Positions 23,760 to 37,100 of a stretch of 64,000 nt of DNA are shown piece after piece. Source of the stretch: Theobroma cacao (lineage: Eukaryota > Streptophyta > Magnoliopsida > Malvales > Malvaceae); NCBI RefSeq assembly GCF_000208745.1, contig NC_030854.1:23505554-23569553 (forward strand). Reading direction: 5' to 3'. Each line of letters opens with the position of its first letter. The stretch's first letter is position 1. Under the pieces are notes generated by a model, which was not told where the DNA came from, searched no databases, and saw nothing but the letters and a program-made list of their open reading frames with translations. A program made the translations under genes and the position numbers.

Positions 23760-24330
23760 GCAAGTTTCTTACTATATATTGAAGAAAAATATAGATATTC
23801 ATCTATTTCAGTCCAAAATTAATGATTCAAATAAATGTCTGGCAAACAAGGCTACAATGTACACTATATTTAAGGATAAGAAATATTTTTCTTACTTGAC
23901 AAGGGAAGAAGCCAATGTCAATATAATATCTGGTAGTACAAGATTAATTAAAATGCTCTAGAAGAGCCAATATTTTACTACTTAAAGGAACAAAGTTATA
24001 ATAAAGGATGTATTATTTTCTACTAAGTCTGTGAAAAGATTTATTAAGTTTTAAAGATATTTGTTTGAATGGATATTATATTTAGACAACAAATGAAAGA
24101 GACACTAAATACCTCTATATTATCTCTGTTATCTTGGGCAAGAAGCGTGTATTGGAAAAATTACTTGCTTTGTCCTCTAGATTATACTACACAAATATTA
24201 GAATGATTAAAACTCATGCTATAATAAACCATAAGTTTACTAATAATTTTAATGTTTGGCATGATTGATTACGCCATCTAGGATCAATAATGATGTAAAA
24301 AATTATTAAAAAATTCATGTGGTCATCCAT
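23760..24330 (+). pseudogene. copia pol: protease/pre-integrase remnant
   Basis: Degenerate reading frames contain LANKATMYTIFKDKKYFSYL and EANVNIISGSTRLI (23850-23955). They are followed at 24250-24297 by NVWHD, a stop, and LRHLGSIMM, the GAG-pre-integrase signature W-H-x-R-L-G-H-x3-x3-M. The catalytic aspartate of the protease was not located. This order is diagnostic for Ty1/copia. Frameshifts and stops occur about every 100 bases. Confidence 0.7.
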
Positions 24331-25200
24331 TAAAAAGCCAAAAGTTTTTTTAATTTAACGAATTCTCATGTGTTGTTTGCTCTTAAGGCAAATTAAGTAT
24401 AAGGCCAAAACCAACTAAAGTTGAGATTGAATCCCTTACATTTTTGGAATGTATTCAAGATGACATATGTGGACACATACATCCACTATATGGATTATTT
24501 AGATATTTTTTATTTTAATTGATGCATTGAAAAGATTGTCACATATGTGATTATTATCAACTTGCAATTTGGCATTTGCAAGATTACTCGAACAAATCAT
24601 TCGTTTGCGAGCACATTTTCCTGATTATGCAATCAATAAATTCGTCTTGACAATGTTAGTAAATTTATATCTCTAGCCTTTAATGAATATTGTATATTAG
24701 TTGGAATAATTGTTGAATAGCCTATTGTTCATGTTCATACACAAAAAGGTTTAGCATAATCATTTATTAAATACTTCCAATTGATTGCAAAATCATAGCT
24801 TATGAAAAATAAACTCCTTATTTTTACTTAGAGGTATGCCATTTTTGCATACAGCAGCACTTGTACGCATTAAGTCAATGAGTTATTATAAATTCTCCTC
24901 TATATAATTGGTTTATAGTTAGAAGCCAAATAGTTCCCATCTAAGAATTTTTATATGTGTATTATATGTCCCAATTGCTCCACCAAAACATATAAAGATG
25001 GGTTCTCAAAGGAGGTTAAGAATTTATATTGGATACAAATCTCCAATTATAATTAAATATCTAGAACTGTTAATAGGAAATTTATTTATGGTAATGTTTG
25101 CTAATTGTTATTTTAATAAAACAATTTTTCCAACTTTAGGGGGACAAAATAAGCAGTTGGAGAAGAAAATTTCTTAGAATGCATTATCATTATCTAGTTT
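24331..25200 (+). pseudogene. copia pol: integrase remnant
   Basis: At 24445-24510 FLECIQDDICGHIHP is followed by the start of the integrase core, where the first catalytic aspartate is expected (..D-I-C-G-P..). Further scattered matches run to the SRR-RIYIGYKSPSI-like block at 25015-25045. Reading requires many frame changes. The second catalytic aspartate and the glutamate cannot be confirmed by eye. Confidence 0.6.
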
Positions 25201-25735
25201 TGATCATCGCATAAATCCATGTGAACATGAAGTTCAAAAGATAATTTATATGCAAAATTTAGTAAATCAATTATCATACACATTTACTGACCTAAAGAGA
25301 GTAACTAAATCTCATATACTAACTATAAATGCTCCAATCAGAATTGATGTCCCTGTAGGACAATCTTTTATTACTAATGGGTCTAAGGTAAGTTAGAAGC
25401 ATGGGGGACTAATTGGTTCTAAAGATAAGAGTCCTTGAAAATATTCAAAATGGTTAGAAAGAGGAAATAAAAACTCCAAAAGAGAACCTGACATAATTGA
25501 TAAAATTTTAGAAGAAATTTATATACCTAAAATCATTGAAATGAAGAGATCTCAATAAATTATGTCATGACGGGAAAGATGGAACTGGAATTAAATAAAA
25601 GTTGACGATATTTTTGCATATAATGTAGTTCTTAATATTATGAAAAAATAATTAGGATCTTAAACTTACATCTATTGAAGAATGTAGACATAAAAATGAT
25701 TGGCCGAATGGAAAGACGCAATTAAGGTGGAATTG
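25201..25735 (+). pseudogene. copia pol: integrase to reverse-transcriptase linker
   Basis: The frames contain patches such as NPCEHEVQKIIYMQNL (25217-25262) and APIRIDVPVGQS (25330-25365), typical of the variable linker. No domain is intact. Confidence 0.5.
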
Positions 25736-26700
25736 AATTCACTTGCAAAATGTGAAAATTTTAGACTTGTAGTCCATACAACAAATAGTGTAAAACCAAT
25801 GGGACCTAAATGGGTTTTTATGCGAAAACGAAATGAGAAAAATGTGATTGTAAGATATAAAGTATGATTTCTCGCACAAAGTTTTACCCAAAGACCTAAT
25901 ATTAATTATGAGGAGACATATTCTCTTGTGGTGGATGCAATTACGTTTCTATATTTAATTATTTTAGTAATACATAAAAAGATTGAAATGTGTTTAATGA
26001 ATGTAGCTACAATCTATTTATATGGCTTACTTGATATCGATATTTATATGAAAATCTCTAAAGGATTTAAGTTGCTGAATCACAAAATTCTTAGAAAATT
26101 TATTCAATCAAATTAAATAAATATGTATATGGATTAAAGCAAATTAGGTGCATGTGGTATAATCGCCTTAATAAATATTTGTTAAAAGAATGCTATAATA
26201 ATGATGCTATATGCTCATGTGTTTTATAAAAAGATTTGGATATGAATTTGTCATAATTGTTATTTATGTTGATAACCTGAATATTAGTGGAACTCTTGAA
26301 GAGTTATTAAAAGTTGTGGGTTACTTAAAAAAAGAATTTGAGATGAAAGACCTTGGAAAGACAGTTTTGTTTTGGTCTTTAGATTGAGCACTAGACAAAG
26401 GGAATTTTTGTCTATTAATCAAATTATATAGCAAAAGTGCTAAAACAATTCCAAATGGATAAAGCACATTTATTGAGTTCACCAATGGTTGTCAAGTCAC
26501 TAAATGTGAAAAAAGGACTTTTTCTGACCTTGAGAGAATGATAAAGAACTTCTTGATCCTGAAGTATCATATCTTAGTGCAAATCAGAGTACTAACATAT
26601 CTTGTTAGTAAGATACGACTTGATATATCATTTGCTGTGAATTTATTAGCAAGATATAGTTTTTCCCCAACTCGAAGACATTGGAATGGAATTAAAGATA
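25736..26700 (+). pseudogene. copia pol: reverse transcriptase remnant
   Basis: GPKWVFMRKRNEKNVIVRYK (25802-25861) is the start of the copia reverse transcriptase. ETYSLVVDAITF and MNVATIYLYGLL follow (25914-26030). The active-site box reads YVDNLNI at about 26265, where YVDD is usual, so the second catalytic aspartate is changed to N. A LLARYSFSPT word follows at about 26650. Stops are frequent. Confidence 0.75.
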
Positions 26701-27494
26701 CACTTTGACATCTCTAAGGAAAAATAGATATGGGTTTATATTACTTAAATATATTCAATTAGATTTAATTTGTTATGTAGATGCAAAATATTTATATGAT
26801 CCACACAAAACTTGATCCTAAACATGATACTTATTCACATATGGAGACACAACTATTTCATGGTGTTTTTTAAAACAAACAATAATTGTTACTTCTTCTA
26901 ACCATGCAAAAAATTTAGCAATTCATGAGGCAAGCCATAAAAGTGTCTAGTTAAGATCTATAACTCAAGATATTCGATAATGTTTTGGCTTGTCAATTAA
27001 GAAGGAAATTCCAGCAATATTATATGAGGATAATACTGCTTGCATAGCCTAGTGAAAGGAAGGATACATTAAAGGCGACTGAACAAAACATATTTCATCA
27101 AAATTCTTTTTCATTTATGATCTCCAAGAGAAAGGTGTTATTAATGTTCAACAAATTCATCCAAATGACAATCTAGCAGATTTATTTAGCAAAGCACTTA
27201 TTATTGCAACATTTGAAAAGTTGGTACAAAAGATTGAAATACGTTGTTATAAAAATCTTCAATAATGCAGTCATAAAAAGAAGTAAAATACACATTGTAC
27301 TCTTTTCATTCATCAAAGTTTTTTCCACTAGCTTTTTCTTTGTAAGGTTTTTAATGAGGTAGTATTTCAAAAGCTTATTCTTGAAAAGAATTATGTACTC
27401 TTTTTCCTTCACTTGAATTTTTTTCTTATAAGGTTTTTTACAAGTAAGGTTTTGATGAGACATAGGCTTAATACAATAGGCATTCAAAGGGTAA
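26701..27494 (+). pseudogene. copia pol: RNase H remnant and 3' spacer
   Basis: CYVDA (26772) and EDNTACIA (27027-27050) are RNase H motifs. A C-terminal run HISSKFFFIYDLQEKGVINV and NDNLADLFSKAL (27088-27198) matches the usual copia pol end. The 3' spacer follows to 27494, with a weak purine tract AAAGGGTAA before the LTR. Confidence 0.75.
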
Positions 27495-27832
27495 TGCTAT
27501 GAATATATATGTGAATGTCCATTATGTCACCACCCAAGAGTTCAGATCAGGCCACATAGCCAAAACATGCCAAATAGCCTAGTAGGCCAAACATAAGAGT
27601 GTAATTTGATTTGAACTTTTATATTTGATTATGTATATATAGACTTGAATGTAGATTAGATTGGTTTAAAATTATGATATAATCCATCCAAATTAAATCC
27701 CTTAACATTATCTTTATCTTAGAAATTCTATCTAGATTGGGAGTTATTAGCTTATAAGTAGATCCTTTACTTCATTTGTAAATACACATTTTCGAATTAG
27801 ATCTTCTTACTTTATTAATACTTATCTCTTAT
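27495..27832 (+). repeat. 3' LTR of the copia element, first piece
   Basis: It starts TGCTATGAATATATATG and matches the 5' LTR (18787). It ends at CTTAT (27828-27832), which is duplicated at 41246-41250 because a solo LTR inserted here. The rest of the LTR is 41251-41256 and 42435-42458. Confidence 0.85.
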
Positions 27833-28639
27833 TGTCACAGCCCAAATCTTGGGCTATGACCGGCGCATGGACAGAATAGGCATAGCCCATTGGACCCAAG
27901 CAAGCCTTTCCGTGAAAACTTTTTCATTAAACCGCTTGTCTCTCATTTACCTTTAAGGTTCTCAATTCATAATTTTCAGAAATAATTCCTTCTCGGGAGT
28001 TAAATCATGGCAACCGAGCATATAGTATTCACAAAATAATATTATCACTTGCCGACGTGTGGCGGCACTATTATTCAAACCAAACACACAGTGTTTACAA
28101 TAACTTTCACGAATTATGCTTAAACAATCATACACACATACAAAAGACGTTGACTATTAGCAGAGTGACTCTGGTGGGGTTTCTATCATTGAGAGTTGTA
28201 GTGAACCTACCGAAAGATGAATATGAGGGAACACCTCGACGTAGGATCCAACTACCTTCGATCCTGAAAACTAAAACATGAAGTTGAAAAAAGAGGATGA
28301 GTATAAACCTAGTGAGTGAACATAGGAAGGGAACAAACATCAATACAGGAAGTTTTAGAAAACATGATGCACTTATGTTGAAAACAATGCAATTTAGTTT
28401 AATTTCTTGTAAAACCCTTAATTCAACCTTTGATTATTTAATCCCTTAAAGTGAAGGATTTATATTCCACAATAGAGTTGAAAAGAGAGAAAACTACGGC
28501 AAATATCCAATCAAGACAAGCAAAACAAAAGGTTTCTCGCTGTAGTGGAAAGGCATTCTATAGCATATAGTACAATCACATTTTTTATTTTCATAAGTTG
28601 TCTATAGTATATATATACACACACACATGTACACCACCA

Positions 28640-28830
28640 TCGGCTTTCTCAGCTCATGTGCACTCCTTACACGCACAAGGCAATATCATCATGTGCACTC
28701 CCTACACGCACATTTCAATATCATCACACGCACTCTCGCCCACATCATTACAGGTATGTGCACTCCCACACCACACACCACCAGCACTGTCATGTGCACT
28801 CTCACACCGCACGTGCATGGTTATAGCTAT
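28640..28830. repeat. Array of TGTGC..GCACA hairpin words
   Basis: Units of about 35-50 bp each carry TGTGCACTCC..ACACGCACA-type arms (28657-28680, 28692-28713 and weaker copies further on). Related arrays lie at equivalent places in the other LTRs (39556-39690, 49765-49960, 53180-53260, 57520-57700). Confidence 0.65.
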
Positions 28831-31800
28831 TATACAACATTATCACTCAAAACATAACACACATATCCACATAATATAGGAACACATGATTTCATTATAT
28901 CACATATTTTACCACATAAAAACATTTCATCAAGGGTTTGTATCCATGTACATTTTAAAGAAAAGTTTGATAAAACATTTCAGGTGATTCAATTAAATAC
29001 ATATGCATTTATCCCAAAACATTTTAATGCAAGTTCACTCACATTACGATTGAGGGATATTACGTCGTTATTAGTTCTGAGGCGTATCTAGTTATTTTTA
29101 CTTGCCAATCGTTCGTTATTTCCTCCGGCACCCCACCACAGTACACTGTCTTTACTTTTGCATTTCCTAGCAACAATCCAAATTCAATATCTTTAGTGTA
29201 CATCATTTCTACTTCTCTTTTTCATTCAATCGTGAATCCTTAGTCAACTAACTTACATCTTGACAAATTTTTACCAAAGTTGCCTTTATCCTTTGCTTGC
29301 GTAGTTCTTTAAATTATAATTATCGATAACTCATTGATAACTCTAGCACATATATTAATTTTTTCTAAGGATATTTATAAAGTTCAACCATCATTTCCAC
29401 ACCAATGACCTAGCATATGGCATCAATTATAAATTTACTTCCATAAAACATTTTCTAAGTTTACATATACTACCATTCTCATTTACATGTTGCCACCAAG
29501 CTTAACGTCAATATTTATTCATGCACACCAACACCCATAACCTTGTAAGCCTTTCCTAACAATGCATATCCACACATATCCAAACTTCCAATTAATATAA
29601 TTACCTTCCAACCATACCTATGACATCACAATAACACTACATATTGCACACAATCATTCTCACAATATTAAACCAATCATAGGCTTCAAATTGTAACATT
29701 AAGCTTACCACTTGGTTTTAGCTTGGATTTCACCCAACAAAATTCATAATTTCCTCACACCCATGAACACTGTAGCTACCACAAAATGATTCACACATTA
29801 TTCCTCCAAAAATTTAACCAACTGGGAGCTTAAAACACAAAAATCCTTAGCTTATGTTTCTTGAATCTTGAGACCCACTTGATATTTCTTTAATTACTCT
29901 TGAATCACTTACAACCCAAGCCTCATACTTCTCTCTCCTTTCTTTTCTTAGCCGATTCTCTCTATTTTTCTTTTCAAATGGAAGGTGGTAAGGTGAAAAT
30001 AGCATGGGAGCATGAAAATGGCGTTGGAGCATGAAGGAGAAGAAGAAAATATCTGCTGAAGAAGATAAGAGCCGGTCATGGATAAATAAAGACCAAACTA
30101 ATTGTAAAATTACCATTTTTCCCTCCAAGATTGTCACCCTTTTTAATTGTATCCTCCCACAACCTTTTAAATTCCAATTTCCTTCTATTATCTTCTTTTA
30201 CACATGTACAACCGAAATATAAATTTTGTACTCCAACGCAGTGTAATACCCTATATTTGATGTGGTGACTAATAAAGCTTATTAGATGCCAATTGAGGTT
30301 AATTATAATGTTTAAAAGTAATAAAAGATGACAGGAACAATTGGGATAAAATATTCCACACGCAAGAAAATAATAATAAAATAATAATATTTTATCGAAG
30401 AAGAAATTACGAGATAAAAAGTGATTCGAAAGTGAATTAAGGTATAATAAGGTATTTTGGGTACCAAGGAGACAAAAGGAGACAAGAGGAAATTTTTGAA
30501 ATAAAATAATATTTTATTAATAAAATAATATTAAAATATTAATAATTTATTCAGTGTCAAAAATTTTTCATGAAGGAGGAGTATATGATCAATCTAAGTG
30601 GGGAAGAAGAAGAATGATAAAATTTTAGAGAAAAAATGACATTAATGGGGCTGCGTGTCTTTATTAAGTAAAGATAGCATAGGTAAATAAATATTTTAAA
30701 TATTACGGGAACACTACGTTGGAGTAAAAACTTCATACTTTATTTGTACATGTGTAGATGAAGATAATAGAAGGAAGTTGGAGTTAAATGAGTGTTGGGA
30801 GGACTAATTTAAAATGGAAAGAAACAAAAAGGGTAAAATGGTAATTTTACATGAAGTTTGGTCAAAGCTTCAAAAGGAAGCTTTGACTCTGATTTTTTTC
30901 AGCCCAAAACCATTCTTATCTCCTCCAGCAAGATATTTTTCTCGTCTCCTCCATGCTCCACACCATTCTTGAAGCTTCCATGCCATTTTCTCTTTATCCA
31001 CCATGGAATCAAGCTTTCTTCATTTTCCTTTCCATGTTTTCTTTTCCTTTCTTCTCCAAACTTCTTGAGCACTAAGTTTACAACCTTTAACCCAATTTCC
31101 CGCACTTCTAAACCCAAGGAGGAGAAGAAAGAAAAAGAGAGAAAGGAAGAAAAAGCTTGGTTTTGGTGATTCAAGCAAGGAACGGTAAGAATTCTTGTTT
31201 TTGGCTTGAGTAGTCTTTGAAAATGAGTTAGTGACTTAGAGAAATGTCTTGTGGCAGCAAAGATTGGCTTAATTGGAGAAAAATTGGTAACATGTAAGCC
31301 AATAAACCCACGGGTACATGAAGGACTTAAAGTGGAAAAGGAAAACAGTAAGCTTAACACTATGTTTTAAAGCCTACGGTTAGTTGAATATTGCGAGGAA
31401 TTACTACTGTTGAAAGGATCTAGTTGCCTAAGCTAGTTGAAAATTATTAAGATTGTATGGCACGTTGTTTGAAAGAAATGAAAAAGGAATATTGTGGATG
31501 GAGGATTGAGAAACAAAGTATTGAAAGTTAGATAGATAACGATGCGTGTAAACTAGAAAATAATTGAGCGAAAGTGAAAATGATTGTTGCTGCCATATAT
31601 GTCGATTATGTGTGGAAATATAAGACGGATTTGAGTGGAAATTATTTAGAAAGGTTGAAGTAGACATGTGACATCATAATTAAGTTGCCGGTGATATAAT
31701 TTAAGGAATTATGTAAGCAATGGATATAAGTAATGTTAGTAAAAAGTGTATTAAGATGAGAGTTAATTGAAGATGGTTTCATGATAGGATGAAAAGTATA

Positions 31801-32191
31801 AATTTGAGTAAGGACTAATTGATTAAAGTGTTGCCCGTATACGTATATAATTAAATATATTGAGTTCGTATTTTTGTTAAGAAGTGCAAAGATAAGGTTA
31901 GAGTACTATGGTGGTGTGTCAGAGTAAACATCGAGCGACTGACCAGTGAAAATAATCAATGACACCTCCGATCAAATAGCAATGCAATATCCCGCTATCG
32001 TAAGGTTAGTGAACTTGCATTTCAAAATCGTTTTGGGAGACATAATTGTATTGGTTTGAAACATTGAATGATTTATTTCAACTTGTCTTTAAAAAACGTG
32101 TGCCTTGGGAACAAGCCTTTGATAAAATATTTTGATGTTGTGAAAATGTGAAATGTGTAATAAGACGAACTTATGTGCTCCTATACTGTGT

Positions 32192-32196
<5 letters not shown>

Positions 32197-32223
<27 letters not shown>

Positions 32224-32496
32224 NNNNNNNNNNNNNNNNNNNNNNNNNNNNNNNNNNNNNNNNNNNNNNNNNNNNNNNNNNNNNNNNNNNNNNNNNNNNN
32301 NNNNNNNNNNNNNNNNNNNNNNNNNNNNNNNNNNNNNNNNNNNNNNNNNNNNNNNNNNNNNNNNNNNNNNNNNNNNNNNNNNNNNNNNNNNNNNNNNNNN
32401 NNNNNNNNNNNNNNNNNNNNNNNNNNNNNNNNNNNNNNNNNNNNNNNNNNNNNNNNNNNNNNNNNNNNNNNNNNNNNNNNNNNNNNNNNNNNNNNN
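32197..32496. other. (TA)n run followed by a 273-base assembly gap
   Basis: The TA run reaches 32223; N fills 32224-32496. The matching part of the 3' LTR (about 39510-39850) holds TA-rich runs and hairpin words, which explains the failed assembly. Confidence 0.9.
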
Positions 32497-32743
32497 CATA
32501 TATAGATATGTGTGTTATAGAAAGTTCATGAGTATGGTATATGGTGTTGCACATGTGAATCTTGCATGTTGAACTTTGGGAATTATTGTGCGTTTCATGT
32601 TAATTTTTTTGTCATTTTAGCAAGATGGCTTTTTCTTGAAAGAAAGGAAACTTTTTCATGGTGCTCTATTTCTCGCTGTAGTGAGATTCATTGTCGCTAC
32701 AGCGAGAAACTCTCGGATTTGGAGGGATAATGCTGGTCAAAAT

Positions 32744-32757
32744 CTCGCTGCAGCGAG
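32744..32757. repeat. Perfect palindrome CTCGCTGCAGCGAG in the 5' LTR
   Basis: A fourteen-base perfect palindrome, with degenerate copies within 100 bp at about 32672, 32693 and 32768. Confidence 0.9.
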
Positions 32758-33433
32758 AATGCCTTTCCGTTGCAGCGAGGACCCATCGTTTACTTGACTT
32801 GAATTACCCGAATGCTATTAAAGTTTTCACTATTCAAATCCTTTCTTGAGCATGGTATCAAGTGATTTACTCATTTGGGGTTTACATGATGGGTTTTTAT
32901 AAGAGCTAAACTAAATTGCATTGTTTTCAAAGATGTGTATCATGATTTCTAAACCTTCCTTAACGTTGCTTGTTCGCTTCTTATGTTCACTCACTGAGTT
33001 TATACTCACTTTTTTTTTAAAATTCATGTTTTTGGTTTTTTGAGTTAAAGGTGATTGGATCCCAAGACGAGGTGCTCCTCCATATACATTGCTCAATAGG
33101 TTTAACGTGCCACTAAGTGTTATCAATCCTGGCCAGAGTCACTCCGCTGACGATCGAGGTCTAAATATGTGTATATGGACATTTAATGTGAACATTAAGG
33201 TTCATTTGCTATTCTATATATGTATATAATGGTTGATGATGCCATTATAAATGCATGACTGAGCTTTATGAATTGTTTTCAAAGGAATTGTAATTTAGTA
33301 TTACGAATTTTGGATTCTAAAGGAATATGGATTAATGTATAAGATCATGTAAGTAGGCTTGCTTAGGCTTGGTGGGCTGAGCCCATTGGGCCCTTACGCA
33401 TGTCATGGCCCGAAAATTGGGCTATGAAAAAGG

Positions 33434-33445
33434 TGGTATCAAAGC
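33434..33445 (+). other. Primer binding site, initiator tRNA-Met
   Basis: TGGTATCAAAGC lies four bases after the 5' LTR; the usual plant form is TGGTATCAGAGC. Confidence 0.85.
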
Positions 33446-33661
33446 TTTAAGTTTAGTTGAATCCTAAGGATTCTTGTGTGGTCAGCGGAGTTGTTGGAGT
33501 CCGTGTAGAGTCTTGTCCTTGGATTGTGGTTGCGTAATGCAGGCAAATGAGGCTACATGGCCCCTACTTCATTAAAAACTTACCTATTCTTATGATGTAT
33601 AGATGGATGAGTGGTCAATACTTGGTTGCGTATAGGTGGACGTGCGCCAGTTGCACACATC

Positions 33662-34170
33662 ATGTCTAGAAAAGATGGCAGTCCCGATACCTATCATAGT
33701 ACTAGCGAGGGCTCGCTAGATTCCACTACTCGGAGCTGATATATGCCCGAGGGTGAAAGCGTAACAAGTAACTTGACTCAATTTTTGAGTGGATCGGTTC
33801 CCCCAAGAGGTAAACCACTATTTAAGAGCTTGAGAAGTCTCGCAAGATTAGTGCATAATGAAATCGATCCGAAGAAAAAGAACATGAACAAGATGGGAAA
33901 AAATATTATAAGAAATTATCATTCTAGAAAGGTATCTGTATCCGTTGTTTGACAATTTCCTCCTAGTTATGGGAGAGGTGCTGCACCTATTAGTAAAGAG
34001 GAATTTGAGAGGCAGCAACAAGTTCGGATTAAGGATAAAATGGGAAATTCTCAAGAGGAAGAGAAGGACAAAGAAGAGGATCCATCGATGTGCTCGGATC
34101 AAGGTGACAAGGATCCTAAAGACGCTTAATGTTTTCATTGAAGTTTGTATCACTTTAAATATAGGCAAAT
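33662..34170 (+). pseudogene. gag remnant of the gag-only element
   Basis: ATG at 33662-33664 opens a frame MSRKDGSPDTYHS.. that continues in the same frame past stops at about 33738 and 33950. It passes through SYGRGAAPISKEEFERQQQ, then an acidic EEEKDKEEDP stretch, to a stop at about 34128. A degenerate zinc-knuckle-like CFH..SLYHFKYRQ follows at 34129-34170. The main capsid fold region is not recognisable. It lies 217 bases after the primer site, as expected for gag. The palindrome CTAGCGAGGGCTCGCTAG occurs inside it at 33702-33719. Confidence 0.6.
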
Positions 34171-37100
34171 GCGGTATAAGGGAAATAGTAGTAGTTATCC
34201 GTACAAAAGAGTTAAGAGTTGGCTTTTATTTTGTATGACTCAAATGCATTATAAAGTAGCTATTTAAATGACTTGATGCGTATTGGAGTCCCTCGATATG
34301 ATAGAGATAGATTAGCGATATAATGATTGAGGGAGGATATTCACCTCAGTGGCATGGTTGGTCGCCTTAGATAATTATTAAGGATCGACGTAGAAAGTCA
34401 TTAATGGTACAAGCAACTACGAGACCTGACGATTGATTACCAATTAATCGTGGAAAGGTGAAATTTGAAATCCCAGTTGCAGTTACAATTTGGAAGAATG
34501 TAGGAGAACTCAATGAAGCTATAGGTGAAACTTAGAATGGATGATGTGATTGAGTCGAGGATTGTAATTTAAGCATGGAAGGGATTACAAAATGATGCCA
34601 TAACATTATAAGATGATAATTTGGCATAAATATGGACTAAGAGAGGCAATTATGGAACTTGAGAAAAGGTGAATCCTTGATTTAGTAACGATTGTGAGTG
34701 TAGAGCGTGGAGAAAGATGAACTATTTTCATGGTCATTTGTACTGAAAGTTAACAAAACTATTTGAGTGATAGGACAAGAAAGACAATTAATTGTGAATG
34801 TTAAGGAATTGGGGAATGTCATAAATGTTGAATATTTTTGTGTGTGGTATTATATATTGAGAATTTGATGCACAATATGGCAAGATTGTCCTAAGGTGGG
34901 ACTTATTGGTTGAAGGTAAATGTTAAAGGATAAAATGAGTTTGAAAATATTGACTTGGCTAAGTGCATATGAGAAGCTAAAGAGAAGATACGCATAGTCA
35001 TGAAAATTATGGGATAGGCCTAGAGAAAAACCAAATGGATGAGTTTGATCCCCGTAGTAACTTTAAAGATGGAAGAACTTATTCGTGAAAGAAATTTCCA
35101 GCAGCCATAATGTTGCAACACTAACTCTTTAGCGTTGCAGTGTTGAAATTATCCTATGTCTAGTAGCCGTGATGCTACAGCACTAACTGTCCAGTGTCGC
35201 AGTGTTACGAATACCTCATGTCTAGGATGCATGAGCAAAATGGGAGTGGCACGATAATGAGCTTGCAAGTTGAACTATGGTCATTGGTCATTGATCTTTG
35301 TTATTTGGGAGTTTTAAATTTTTCGGAGAATGTTTACATGAATGAATTGAAAAGTTTCTTTATCGCCTTGTATTTGGGCATATAATTAAAAAAGAAGTTG
35401 AAAGATTCTTGAGATGACTACATTGAGATAAGATATCGTGTGAAGTATTAGGATGGATAATATGTTGACTAAAGGCAAACCTTAAGAAATAAAGGAGACG
35501 AAAGATTAAGCCTTGTTAAAGGCTAAAAAGAAAGTAAGTGAAGAGTTAGATGAATATATGAGATATGGGTAAGGGATGTCAATACCAAGTGATGAAAGTG
35601 TGAATTAAGGATTACAAGGGTGGTATAGCAAATAGGTTTATCCATAATATCGTTATGAGAATTTACAGTTCTTGTCTTGACTCAGCTAAATGAAAAGGGT
35701 TAGTAACAACACAAGGCCAATTGTGTGGCACCCTAGAAATTTATGAAGATGAGTTGGGGATTGAATGGATGAGTACGTATTTATATACCTTTAAGAATAA
35801 GTGCATGTCCATAGAACGATATGCTTAAGATGTTAAGGAGCAAATAAGATACTAAGTGTTTCAAGAATGCACAAACATCTTTGAGAATGAATTACAAATC
35901 ATACATAGCAAGTATAAAATGTGGGATTTTTGAAACTTGCTGAGTAGCCTAACGGCTAAGTCACAGGTTAGGTGATCACATGCGGTGAGACATGAGTTTA
36001 AGATAGGTATCCCCAAGAAAATACTCAAGAGTAGTTCTGCTATGGATCTTGTGAAAGCAAGCATTAAGTTATGTGGTTACAAAGAAAAAGCCGTAAGTTG
36101 AAAGTGAGATTCACATTGACATTGAAAAGTACTTAAGGAGAACCTTGTTTCAAGTCTTGCAGTTTCAAATACAAACTTCAGATTGGTCCAGGGAAAATGA
36201 TGTCATATTAGTATGAAAGAATAGAACAAAGGATGATCGAAGATAATTTGGATAATGGAGTCCAATAATGAAAACTTCCTAAGGTAGTATGGAAATTGGA
36301 ATTCAAAAATGCTTAAGGCATGCACGATTCGAATGAGTCTAAGTTTTAAGTGATTCATTAAAGTTGAAATGCAACAAGGATATAATGTATATATTAGAGG
36401 TATGAAGAATAATTGAGAAACAAGGATGACTTTTAGAGATTGTGGTATTGCATAAGATGCAATGATCCAATAAAGATAAACCTTTAAAAGATCAACAAGA
36501 ATATAAAGCATATACAAATACCAGATTACAATTTAATGCAAATGACATTTAGCAAGTGAGATGTGATTAATGACATTGTGATGCAAGGACAAATAGTACG
36601 ATGAAACTCAAGCATATAATTGGAAATGATATAAATGATATGAAGTTGTGCATAGGCATAACAAGAATGTTGACATGCACTATGAGGATTATTATATTGA
36701 ATCTTGGATAGGGATGGGGATAAATAAAGGAAAATGTAGTCCAAGGCACGTGAACACATGGATCCCTATGCATAACGAGGGATGTTGACATTTGAAAATG
36801 CATGTACACATGTATATGTGAAATTGATGACTTGACTAACTAAGGTGAAGAATTGTTCTCAGTAATTGGAGATTTGAACTTTATGTATTGATGAGTTGTA
36901 TAAATAGTACAATGACAAGAAGTCCCAATAGAAGTTGAACTATGAAGATATAAGAAATTTTAGAAAAGATAATCAGAGAATGGGATTAAAGAAATGTAAT
37001 CCATAGCGTGGGAATAATTGAAGTATGTGGTGTAAATGCAAGATAAACCTGAAGTATGTAGAAATAATTGAAGGCATTAGCCTTTCTCAACGTTGAGACT

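Larger units (their letters stand above)
30242..33429 (+). repeat. 5' LTR (family A) of the gag-only element
   Basis: It begins TGTAATACCC and ends GGGCTATGAAA, where the 3' copy ends GGGCTATGACA. It contains a leader-like C/T-rich block (30890-31070), a donor-like AACG|GTAAGAATTC at 31181-31194, a (TA)n run, an assembly gap, and GC-rich palindromic words at 32670-32790. The 153-codon minus-strand frame inside it (30899-31360) is broken in the other LTR and is not a gene. Confidence 0.88.

Noticed and set aside
28598..28879. His/Thr/Pro-rich overlapping frames
   Set aside because: They come from the TGTGC..GCACA hairpin array of an LTR in two frames.
30899..31360. A 153-codon minus-strand frame, the longest gap-free one in the window
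   Set aside because: It lies antisense within the 5' LTR leader. The same region of the 3' LTR (38230-38440) is frameshifted and there is no recognisable domain.
32089..32554. Frames spanning the N gap
   Set aside because: They consist mostly of unknown residues and exist only because N runs contain no stops.
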